Source: Ciona intestinalis
Taxonomy: Eukaryota > Chordata > Ascidiacea > Phlebobranchia > Cionidae
NCBI RefSeq assembly: GCF_000224145.3
Contig: NC_020174.2
Span: forward strand, 3,911,026-3,975,025
Direction of reading: 5' to 3'
DNA length: 64,000 bases
The first letter of the stretch is position 1. Every line of letters begins with the position of its first letter. The position numbers and the translations under genes were made by a program. A model generated the notes under the pieces. It did not search any database. It was not told the origin of the DNA and saw only the letters and a list, made by a program, of their open reading frames with translations. Below, in pieces: positions 47,901-58,800 of the stretch.

Positions 47901-50225
47901 AAGAACACATACGCCCACACTGGTAGCAGCAAGGAACCTTGAACCTATTACCTCTGGGTTAGAGGTATGCGCACTAACCATTTTGCCACAGCCTTGAAAG
48001 ACCGTCTTGCTATTTTTAGCGCAGACACTTATTGACATAAAAAACACTTACATAAATTATCTAATAATTTTACTTTTTACCTGTTATTATATCTAGCATC
48101 TCACTAATGCGTAGTTTAGTATAGGCTCCATACAGCATGAAGCATAATGTTTTATTCCATTTTGCTTTGTCCACATTTTTGTAAAAAATAACAAGCAGAA
48201 AAGGAAACACTTTTGATTTCAGCCACTGAAAAATAATGAAGTTTTGCACAATTTAAATAAGGACATCAATGTTTTAAAACAAAAAATATTTATATTAGTA
48301 TAGGGGAAGCCAGGACACCTTTATCACATCTTAATCCTGTTTTAAACAATCAAACAACGGCATATGGGAGTCGAGACGATATGGATTTTTAATTTTTTTA
48401 ATCTTCTTTGTTTACTACCAAATAGAACTAAAAAATAAAATGAAAAAGTGTCCCACCTTCTCCCACCCTACTATAGGCTATAAACTCTAAATTCATGGTA
48501 TAAGCTACATTTATATCTTCTAAGCCTAAAATAGGCAAATTTATATCAAAAAAAGGTAATTTTGTACTAAAATAATTAAATTGATCAGCCACCTGTAACA
48601 AACCCCCATCCTCAGGTGTCATCCAGCTTTGTTCAAATTCTCCTTTACAAGTGTTTAGAACATATCTCTCTATCTCTGCTTCTAGCATGGCGTGAGCTGA
48701 TTCATTGCTTAAAACATCAACCAAATCTAACTCAACCCTAGAAGGTTAGGTAATAATGAATGGTGAATAAATGAATGTAACTTATTTATCCTTACCTGCA
48801 GGGGTAACAGTTATTAAAACAAGAATGTTTTGTTTCGTAGATATGTAATTTTGCAAGTGATTATTTCAGATTTTTTTTTAATGTATGGCTGATATTTTAG
48901 ACAAGCAATGTAAGATGTACGCCTGAGTTGATTCATACACCGAGAACAAAGATTAAGTATGCAATACTTCATGACTCTCACTGAGTCTCACATAAGTATA
49001 TCAAAACAGCCATCTGTCTACAGTCTACACCATTGATCATTATACATGAAAAACATAAACTCAAAATCACCAGAAAACTTACAGCCATGTAGATACCAAT
49101 GGTGAGAAAGAGTTTCCAACAAAGTCATTGAAATCTTGAGCCACCAATGTTTCTTTCTCTCCTTTCCACTCCACAGTGAAACTTTCACTCTCGTATTCAG
49201 AATCTCTCCATAGGTGGTACTGTTAAATTAAATGAATAAATAAAAATAACTTGCTTTATCCTCACGTGGACGGAAAACGACAGTCGTTGGAACATTGGTG
49301 TTCTGTTTCATTCACCTTGTGCCAGCTTTTGGACAATCCATTAGTGATCACTGGGTTGGAGACGAGCCTTGAACCCATTACCTTTCAGTTATAGGCAAGC
49401 ACTTTGCCACAGCGCCCAGCTAAATTTAGGTTTCTTGTTTTTTTCCTAAACTAAGACTATCCACTTTTCTTTGCAATTAAACCATTTCAAATGATCAATT
49501 GGTCAAACACATTTAATTTAGTGCATATCTACCTGAAAAACATAAGTGAACATTTTAGTGAAGGTGTCTTTCATATGATTGGGAAGATGCCACCTTAGTG
49601 CTGACTTTACTACTGTCTTTATTTTGCTTGTTAAAGTTTCACAATCACGCCAGACACGGGCGTAATTCAAAAACCTAAAACAAAAACAAATTTAACATTT
49701 ACTACATTAATTTTAAACATGCTTTCTTCTTAACATCTCAAGTTTTTTTATACAGGTTAGGACTGTATCATTAATATTCATCTATAAATAATATATATAT
49801 TATCATTACAAAAGATTACATAGTTAAATTAAAAAACGTTTACCATAATACTGAAGTGTACAGGCCTCCAATGGCATTTGTGACATCATAAAAGGAAGGA
49901 AGAGAAGTTTTTTTGCAGAATTCCGGGATAATTGTGTTCTAAAAGAAATTGATATATATATTTATATACATAAATAAAAACCGCTTTAAAATTTACAACA
50001 GCTTTACAGACACACCTACATAGGTAGATGTAAGTGCTTTAACCAATAACTTTAGTTGCAACACGAGTGACAATATGTACAAAAATGATATATTATGTCA
50101 TTACCACATAATACCTGCATATGTTTTTTCAAGTGGTGCAATACAACAGCTTCAAACATGTGATCTGTGTCTGTTTCAAGCATTGCTTCTAACAGAACTT
50201 CTGGGTTTTCTGGTAGCTCATTCAT
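41921..50225 (-). CDS. ANAPC2: Anaphase-promoting complex subunit 2 (cullin-like scaffold)
   Basis: APC2 is the cullin-related subunit of the APC/C ubiquitin ligase. It pairs with the RING subunit APC11 to ubiquitinate securin and cyclin B in the nucleus and cytoplasm. Eighteen exons: 50225-50115, 49938-49844, 49674-49533, 49219-49083, 48737-48593, 48225-48081, 47659-47540, 47296-47179, 46646-46468, 46136-46045, 45721-45590, 45037-44969, 44581-44450, 44135-44006, 43608-43512, 43246-43072, 42680-42573 and 42022-41921. They total 2229 nt, 742 residues. Landmarks shared with human APC2 are YPESVPTIQDLKLCL, YISAVKALRELD, EDWIPDPREADP, IGMYGSKEKFIWEYQ, EIRNLELLKMRFGE, MLKDIADSKRIN, SHFWPTIP and ETWTLAELSDKIKVP, then a C-terminal winged helix (FWFYIKGMLKNFQSLPIDRI). 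The human protein is about 822 residues; the difference is mainly a shorter N-terminus. An acidic linker (DEEEEEN) precedes the winged helix. The intron after 44006 uses a GC donor. Confidence 0.96.
42060..42300 (-). mobile_element. tRNA-headed SINE, partial
   Basis: GCGTGGCGGGGCAACGACAGT tail at the left and GTGTCTTGCCCAAGGATACA then a TTGAACTTGTCAACC head remnant at the right. ANAPC2 intron. Confidence 0.65.
42366..42550 (+). mobile_element. tRNA-headed SINE, 3' part short
   Basis: ACGGCGCTGTGGAAAAGTGG then TTAGCGCGTCGGCTTCGTAA and a B-box GGTTCTAGACTTG. It runs to TGGGTTGTCC and ends in an ACAACAGTTACATTTATCC tail. ANAPC2 intron, opposite orientation to the copy just left. Confidence 0.75.
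43770..43995 (-). mobile_element. tRNA-headed SINE, diverged
   Basis: TTTCTGTATGGATAACAATT then CAGTAACCACAGAGTTGGAG and GTGCCTTGTCCAAAGCGCAT, with a faint head. ANAPC2 intron. Confidence 0.55.
45131..45204. repeat. Strong hairpin in an ANAPC2 intron
   Basis: A perfect 18-bp inverted repeat, TAGTGTATTTCCAACGTT at 45131-45148 and its complement at 45187-45204. A second inner pair is GCCATAC / GTATGGC. The loop is 13 bases. It may be a small palindromic element or a structured RNA segment. Confidence 0.8.
45938..46015 (-). repeat. Short dispersed repeat
   Basis: GGTAATAGGCC near the left and GGACCTCACCCACATAAAAT then AGAA at the right also occur at 405-470. This is a repeat family distinct from the MITE and SINE. 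Confidence 0.6.
47725..47995 (-). mobile_element. tRNA-headed SINE, near full length
   Basis: GCGCAGCCGGAAAACGACAG tail at the left, and TTACCTCTGGGTTAGAGGTA then CACAGCC (head) at the right. ANAPC2 intron. Confidence 0.75.
48300..48478 (-). mobile_element. MITE-like element copy
   Basis: AGTATAGGGGAAGCCAGGAC at the left and GTCCCACCTTCTCCCACCCT then ACTATA at the right. It is the only full MITE copy inside ANAPC2. Confidence 0.8.
49235..49425 (-). mobile_element. tRNA-headed SINE, middle lost
   Basis: CTTTATCCTCACGTGGACGG then AAAACGACAGTCGTT at the left, and ACCCATTACCTTTCAGTTAT then GCCACAGCGCC at the right. ANAPC2 intron. Confidence 0.75.
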
Positions 50226-51060
50226 TTTAGCTAATTGATTATTACTTTGATCATATGGTTACATAACTACCACGTTAAAAACGCGCCTGATGTCTGCAAA
50301 CAACAACTAAAATGTAATAGTTACAAAATGTAATAATGTCTGCAAACTACATTACTAGATATGCATTATCATAATTTGTTTTAAAGTAAAAAAATCACAG
50401 AGCGAATATAAAAAGATCTACAGTACATCCTAAGATTTTGTTTACTTTTTGATGCAATGAACTGGCGCAGGCAAACTATAACGCAGAGAACTTATGTCCA
50501 AACTTTTTGTATTGGCGCCGATAAGGGGATTTTTGAGAATTGGTGGCAGCATAGGCCATAGATGTTCGAATACGTTTGATTGGGAAATAACATTGTAAGT
50601 ACTGACACTGTTGATGTAGATTTGACTGACATTGTTTATGCAGATTTCTCTTTATGGCTATATCACTAGACACACAAATAATTTTTAAGGAATACATGAA
50701 ATACCAGAAGAGGTTTCAAAACACGCACTAATGAATGACAAAAAAATAACGCAAAGCTGTTTAGAAATGGATACACACAGGTGTAGGACAAGACTCTATT
50801 TGCTTGTTTAAACATGGACTATGAGTAAGACATAAATATGAAGCGGATATTCTGATTTATAACCGGACATATTTGCCAAAGCGCTCACTACCTGTGCATG
50901 CGGATGCAGGCAGGTAAAGCTATTAATATTCGGCAATAAAGCCCTACGCTGCAATACTTTGCACGTCACACACGTTTATATACAGCCAAGTTTTACTTTG
51001 AAAACACAAAGGAACTTGAAATGCAGTCTGCAGACGGTAGAGTTTAAGCAGTTGAACATG

Positions 51061-51247
51061 TAGTAGAGTGGGGTAAGATGGAACACGTTTTTCTCTTTAT
51101 TTTGTCGTAGTTATAGTTGTAAACAATATTTACAGAAATATATAAATGTATCCCGTGCTTCTGACGGAGATGTTGGTAATACGATTAGGAAATATGGGGT
51201 TTAGGTGCCAAACTGCCAAGAGCATCCCATCTTACCCCACAGGACTA
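51061..51247 (+). mobile_element. MITE-like element copy
   Basis: GTAGAGTGGGGTAAGATGGA at the left and CATCTTACCCCACAGGACTAT at the right. Confidence 0.8.
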
Positions 51248-51964
51248 TTTTTGAAAATAGGTTCTTCTTTCTAAAGGAATAAAAAAATAACTAAGCAGAA
51301 ATAATTTGATGTACAAAACAGAATTGTACAGAACATAATTATAGACCTATATACGGCAGGTTATTTGTCCTTAGACTTCAAAATAACTTGAATGCATGAC
51401 AGCAGATTACTTTATTGACAACAGCGAACTGCATTACGTCGTCGTGCTATTTCTAAATATAAATCAGACGTAAAACGACAACCGGTCCAGAGCGGACGTC
51501 AAGTAGTTGTATGAATGTGTTGAGAATTTCTCAAGAAAGCGTCTAGACAAGTGAAATAACAACAATTTGGTGTATATGATAAAACCAATGCAATCACGTT
51601 CACTATTGGCGATGCTAAATATATCGTAGAACCAGAGATGAAAAACAATTCAACAGAGAAGAAACAATTTCATATTTGGCGCTCTTCAGAAGAGTTAATT
51701 TCCTTATGTTCTGTCACACGCGTCATCAGGCCATTGCAACACGATTGTTTCCTGGCAAAATGCTAACTCAACGAGCAATTGACGGGTGGGAAACCGCACC
51801 ATTTCCATTTCGTATACGACCACATGAAAACCGAATCTGGAAGCGGAGATTAATTTCAGGCCGAACATGCAGACATATATGTCAGCATGTTCTAATTTGG
51901 TCAGAAGCATGCAGCAGTAACGAAGAGGAGGCATGGGAAAAAATAGGTTAAAATTAATAAATAA

Positions 51965-52125
51965 ATATTAATTTGTAGTAGTATTTTGTAGTAAACAAAG
52001 AATTTTACAGAAGATTATATAACCGTAGCCTCACGAAATAGCGTTGTTATTTGTTATAAACTTGTCCAGGAAGAATGCTGGGATAATATGTGATTAAAGT
52101 ATCCTATCTTACCCCACAGGAAAAT
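51965..52125 (+). mobile_element. MITE-like element, left end missing
   Basis: Starts inside the element at TGTAGTAAACAAAGAATTTT and ends ATCTTACCCCACAGG. Confidence 0.7.
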
Positions 52126-52809
52126 AAATAGATAATTAGAAAAGACAGCTCCAGAATTTCGGTATAGGCCAAAGGGTATAGCGTCGTAAAACAATTAGGC
52201 AGTAACTCGTATTACTATATAACTTAGGCGGGGATTAATTGCTTGAAACACATTTCACGGAAGCGTGAAATTACATCCCACGTTATGGAGTTGTAGGCAC
52301 GCTGGCAACCAAGTCGCTTCCTTACGTTGGATCAAAACAACAGGACAGCTAAAGTAGGCTAAGGATAGTCATAGCGACTACATGCATAGCAATACGGTTG
52401 ACGGATACAGTATAATTGCATCAGCAAATGACTGTAAGAAGAAATGCACATGCTTTCATTAAAACCTGTGCAGTTTTGTTCGCCGCCACAAATAACAGGA
52501 AAGATGTGGTAGCCTAAGCTACCAGTCTCTATACGAAGGTTCAGTATCAGTTTATAATAACCACATGTGGTATAGCCTACGTGGCTCTGGGTACAGTGCT
52601 TATCTTTGCAGTAATAACTTTGTTCTTTTCTGTCAGGTCGTATATAGATATTAAATTAAATTTTTAAATGGGTCTGTTTTTTTCTTTTGTTAAATGTTAG
52701 TAGCCTATATGTTAAATTCGTGCAAAGACAAGAAACATGCTATGCTGGTAAGATGATACGAATTCATAAAGAAGAGATTTTATTACTGTGGACGTTAACA
52801 CGCCGTTTC

Positions 52810-55800
52810 ATGAACGCTGGAAAGCTAAAGAACACGTATTTATTCTTTGGATTGTCTCTAATACATTTTTCCGTCACTCCGGCCAGAACGTTTAACATTC
52901 AAGAGCTTTCGAAGAGCAGGGTGGTCGTTTCACCACAACGCAAGAGTCAATTTGGATATTCGATTTCGTTGCACGAGAACGACAACGGGGTGTGGTAAGG
53001 GCATGGCATGAATAAAACGGAAATTAACCGTAGTTCACTTCAGTGGAAGTTTTGTAACTTTATACGCAACATTTAATCATACGGCATGCTTTACCACGTG
53101 GTAAATGGTGACGTCATGGTATTGGTTATTCCCCTACTTTAAAACAAACTCTTATTTGGTAATAGGCACAATACCATTAAGCCAATTTACATAATATACA
53201 TACAATTACTCTGACACCTAAAAGATTTTTACATATCACTACCATTTTCCTCTTTAACTTTTAACATACAGTTTCTATTATCTTAAATACACTTACAAAC
53301 AGGTTACTCACTGGTGCACCAGAATACTCTGAGAACAAAAACGAAGATCCAGAGGGGGCACTTTACTCTTGCCTGCTAAGACATAAATGGGCTGGGGCGA
53401 AGGTGGCGAGACAGAGAAACTGTACAAGACTTGATTTTAGAAAAAGCAAACTCATAAACAACACTGGTAGGAGATTAACTAATACAGTTAACTCTGCCAC
53501 TTTTATTACACAACTCTTTTACTTGTATAGTTTTATAATATATATTGTACGGTGCCATACCACAGTGGTTAGCACACTTGTCTTTAACCTAGAGGTTACA
53601 GGTTCATGCTCTTCCCTGCTACTATGGTGGGTGTATGTGTCTTTGGGTAGGACACAAGCAATTGCTTCAACCCAATGGTCACTAGTGGGTTTTCCTAATT
53701 ATCACCCGTATAGAAAAAATTCCGTTTCATATAGTAACTCGCAAGCAGGCACGAGGTGCATGAAAAAGAACATCTGGTTTAATAACATAAGAGTAAAACA
53801 AGTTACATCCATTCATAAACGTTGTTCCGGTTGAATCATTAGACTGCATCTTTAAAATAAATGCCACCCGTAAATTTCCAGAGGTCATCTACAGTTGTAA
53901 CTTCGAAGATTGCGATTTAATTGAACTTGACAATGATGACTTCGATTGGACCAAAACAAGATCAGCTACTTTATCAGATAACACTGGGCCTTCCATTGAT
54001 CACACCTACAAAGGTACAGTACGTTTCATTATTTAATTAATAACTGATGCACCAAATATACACAGTGGGTCCCTAAATTTAAAGATCATTTAATTTGTGT
54101 AGTTCAAAGTTTTTTCATTTAAATTGTGTAAGTTAATATTTTTTTATTTAATTCGAGCAGTTCAAAGATTTTAATGTCTTTTACTACCATGGCTGTAAAT
54201 TGGTGTTGTTTCTTACCTAAAGTTTTAGGTTCTTCACCAAGAACAAGAGGTTCATACCTGTATATTGAAGCTTCTGATCCATCTAGAGGTTGGGTAAGTG
54301 CAATGGTTTCCACTCCACCTTTAGTGGCTACAACTGGATCTTGTCTGAGGTGAGAATAAAATATACAACATTGTGAGAAGCTTAGGATCCTGTAACACCA
54401 AACCTCATTATAATTTTTTATTCATTTTCGTAGCACTAGATCCTTACCATATTTCACTAAACAAGATTGTTTCAACTATATGAGTATCATATCAGAGTCA
54501 GATTTGCCAAATTTATTGCACATTATAAACATTATCATAAATTCTACCAAATTATTAAATTTGGATGAACAAAATTGAACTGTACTTATTATAAAATATA
54601 ATTAATGCTTTATTTTTATATTGGTGATTTCGTTTTTTTCAGTTAAGGTTTTTAAGCAAAAATATTTTCTTAGATTTTGGTACCATATGTATGGTAGCAA
54701 CATCGGCAGCTTAAACGTTTATGCTCATGATAATGTTACTGGACTTGTGATGGTTTGGAACAAAGATGGACCTCAGGTTAACGCCTGGCAAGAAGGATAT
54801 GCAACTATTATCAATGAATATTCACACACAGTAAGACTAAATAATTTGTTTATAGCTTGCTCTAAGTTACTTAGGGGTTTCGCATCAGTTCATTTAATTT
54901 TTTCACCCAAAATTTAAATTTATATTTTTTTCCTATTTTTTAGGTCAGAGACAGAATTAAAAAGCTTAGTGGTAATACAAACCAAATATCTTGTATATAT
55001 GGTTTGTTTGTATTGAAACTAGTCAAAAAATGTTTTAAGAAACAATTTTTTTTCTTATTAGCATTTTGTTAATAAAGAATAATTTCATTAGATTGTGTTT
55101 GAAGCGGTGAAGGGGAAAAATTGGGAGTCAGACATAGCTATTGATGACATCATAATATATCGTGGTCAGTGTCCGGAAGATATGAATTTTGAAGCACAAT
55201 CACTGGGAGCCACTTTGGCTAGAAATCCTAAAACAGGTATTTTTTATAAAATGGAGATTTTTTAATTTCGAACTGCAACCTCTAAATACAAAAAAGAACT
55301 GCTACTTCTAAAATAGAATCACATTATTACCACTATAATGGCCAACAATAAATCACTGTATTTTAAAGGTTTGTCCAATTTATAAACTCCTCAAATGCCC
55401 CAATACATATATAAGAATAATTTATGGTGCAACCTCAAAAAAAGATTCCGTTAAACAGAGCATGTTTACAAGTTATTATCAAAATGACTACTTACTTTTA
55501 ACCAATTTGAAATGTTGTTATAAGGTCAGATACTGAGCTGTGCGCCAAATTGGAAGTACAATTGTAGTGGCGAAGTACATGCACCAGGGATGTGCTATTT
55601 TATTCAACCAGATTTATCTCTTTCTTCTATCAGTCTCCTCTCTCCATGCAGAACACAAGTGAGTTTTAAACATTTACTAGAAATAACTACATAATTTAAA
55701 GTGTGGATGAAACTTCTAACTTATTTATCCTCCTCTGGTTGTGCAAGGACAGTCATTATAACGCAGGTGTTCTGTTTCATACACCTCATGCCTGCTTGCT

Positions 55801-58800
55801 AGTTACAACATATGTAAATTTGTGGGTAATTATTTTCAGGGGATTTTTTATTTGTTTTAATGTATGACTGACAATTTAGACAAAACACATTGGGACAACT
55901 GGCATGGAGGAACTATATTTGACTTGGAATATAACTTAAAATCATGTTATTAAACAAATTAGCATACTTGCTAGTTAGATATGCCGATATTACAGGTTTG
56001 TAACAGTGGGAAGCTTGACTTGATTTTTCTTATTGATGAAAGTACCAGTGTGTTAGAAAATGATTTTGATGGAATAAAAGTCTGGCTACGAAACACCATT
56101 AGCTCTTTTCCAATTGGAGAAGAATACACTCAAGTTAGTAGTATTTTTTAACAAAGTTTGACAGCCAGGCCAATGGTGCAGGCAAACTTTATCTCAAGTG
56201 CAATTATTTAATGGGTTTATAAAGACAAAACTTTGAGGACTGTTCTGTTTTTTTTATTTTTGAAATTCTGTCTTAAATTTAAATTTGACAACGGAAAAAA
56301 ACATTTTTAACTAAAGTTTGACAAATAAATTATGTTTTAAATTATAATTTTGCATAGTCTATATATTTAATTTTCCTGTAAGATTGGACTAGCAACCTAC
56401 AGTGACAATCCGAGAATCATATTTCATCTGAACAAGTACCACAAGTTGGATGATATAAGAAAAGCAGTGCTTGAAGTGGAGCATACATCCGGGGGCACTG
56501 CAACAGGGAAAGGTATTGTCATTACTAATTGTTCTTTGTTCTTTGTAATGCCATTGTTTATTGTAAAGCTAATGCACTAACATTGTTGCCTAATTGATGC
56601 TTCGGGTAAAATAGTGTTTTTAATCTTTATTATGTCCTGAGTATCCATTACACCTATTCATCACAAGTAACTTCCACCCCCTGTTTTTCCCCCTTCAGCT
56701 AATTAACTTTTGTATTGTACTTCAAAGAGACAAATAAAGTTCTTTGTGAATTTTAATATAAAAGCATTTAAAACAATTTTGCATGTGTTATATCAATGAG
56801 AGTAAAATCAGGTGATCATATTAATAATTAAAAATTAAAACTTTGCAACCATTTTACTAAACAAAATTATATATTTTAGCAATACTCTACCTAACAAACA
56901 ATATGTTCACACATGAAAATGGGGTTCGTCCTAATGCGAAAAGACTTGTAGTTGTGCTGACAGATGGAAAGTCACAAGATGATGTGATTGTGCCATCTAG
57001 GATTGCAAAAGAATCTGGTAATGTAGACATAAGATCTGTTTTTATGTAAAAGGGCTGCTTAAACTGATGTAAGGTTTAAATAGGGATAAGAGATAAAAAA
57101 TTGTGTTATGAATTACAGATAAATAAAATGTGTGGTTACTTGTTACCACTGACAATTGGTAAAAATTACTAGAAAACTTTTGGAATGAAAATAACTTTCT
57201 TTCTTGGCAGGAATTGTAATGTTTGCAATTGGAGTGGGAAAAGTAGTGATGGGAGAATTGAGGGCAATTGCTTCGGATCCAGATAGATATGTTTACAAAA
57301 TCAACGATTTCTCTGCATTGGAAAGCATAAGAAGGGAATTGTCACACAGCATTGCTTCATTAGAAAGTCAAGGTATATTATTTCCTGTATTTTCATTATA
57401 TACACTGATAGTATCAACGTTATTGTACTTAATAAACAGACACAAATTCTCTGTACTAACTAAAAGAAAATGCATAATTCTATGTTGGGCTTATACTTTC
57501 CCATTTAAATGTTTAATAAAGTGCAATAAAAAAATGAGAAAGCGAAATAGAACGAAAAACATATTACTATACGTCATTGAGTAGTTCTTAAAATAAATTA
57601 GTTTTACGTACAGGAAAAACATCTACAAAGGAACAAGGTCAAGCTGGATTAAGCGCAACCTTTCTTGAAGGAGCTCCAATTATTGGAGTTCCAGGTTTGA
57701 ATGATTGGTCCGGCGGAATATCCTATTTTATTTCGGGAAATGAAACTTCTGATGCACCTGGGGTTTTTACAAAAAGAGTTGTGAAAAGTTTTAAAGAAAT
57801 TTTAATTGGAACCAAAGTTTTTGGAACTAGGAATGTATCTGTGTATGAAGAAAGTGAAATTCCCCCTACATCGCCTGCACTGTATAATATCAGCAAGTCA
57901 ACTTTTGTTGACACCTCCAGTATTGTGGGGATAAAGATTATACCTAAAGTGGGAAACAACACAAGTGGTGTTGCTATAAATGGTGGGGTTAATGTCGCAC
58001 CAACAAAAATTGTGCTGCAGACAGGAGTTACTACAGAAATGATAGAAAATATTTCATCCACTGCAAATCATTCTATCTCACAAAGAACAAAAAGAAACCT
58101 AATGCAGAATGAAATTGATACAGATTCTGCTTTGGATGTATTGGGCAGCAAGCCAACAAAATCAAGTTTAATCCAGTTGATTCCGGAAGTGCAGAATCAT
58201 ACATCCCAGAAAGCGAAAGGAAACAATACCAAGCCAACAGCAGCGGCTTATACTTCTGATCTGGCAACCTTTTTTAGCTTTTTAGAAGGGAGTTCAGAAA
58301 ATGATGAATTTTCTGGAGAAATTGCACAGAACACTTCAGATTGGTTTCAAAATTTTACAAGTGGTACGCAAGTCCCGCAATTAACTTTAAACAAACCAAC
58401 TTCAACAAGTAATTTTTATCCAAAACCTACAAAGTCATCTGTGCCAAAGCATTTACAAAAGCGCAGTGTTGATAATGCGATAAAAAGAGGAAAAAGAAAT
58501 GTTCATTTAAATGATGAACTTAGAAGAAAGATTACACTTGCGTACTTTGGGTAAGTTTTCCAATTATTGTAAAAAAACGAATGTAACTTGTTTTATCCTT
58601 GCACTGCCGAAAAAAAAAGTTGCCATGCATATTATTTATTGAGTGATCAATTTTTGGGTAATTTGTTTTTATTTTTTATGAATGGCTGATAATTTGGACG
58701 ACCCAAAGATATTAAAAATTAATAACTTTCTTGTTCTAGGTATTCCATTACAACTGGAGTATTCAGGAAAAACAGCAGTGAGGTCATTCTGGTTGGAGCA

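Larger units (their letters stand above)
50226..52809. other. Head-to-head spacer of ANAPC2 and the integrin gene
   Basis: About 2.6 kb between divergent genes. It holds a full MITE copy (51061-51247) and a 5'-truncated one (51965-52125). A 91-residue plus-strand ORF at 51676-51951 ends near a possible donor but has no motif, and I do not call it. Confidence 0.5.

Noticed and set aside
51676-51951. 91-residue plus-strand ORF upstream of the integrin start
   Set aside because: No recognisable domain; the overlapping minus-strand ORF is equally open, which suggests chance.
53550-53620. tRNA gene-like A and B boxes at several sites (also 12580, 42380, 60020, 62690)
   Set aside because: Each is the head of the same SINE family, followed by the SINE body and tail; no cloverleaf with an intact acceptor stem was seen.
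54950-54990. Possible extra integrin exon after 54830 (acceptor TTTTTTAG, donor GTAATA)
   Set aside because: Including it breaks the frame into exon 55092-55236; skipping it gives the continuous MAM sequence SHTIVFEAVKG.
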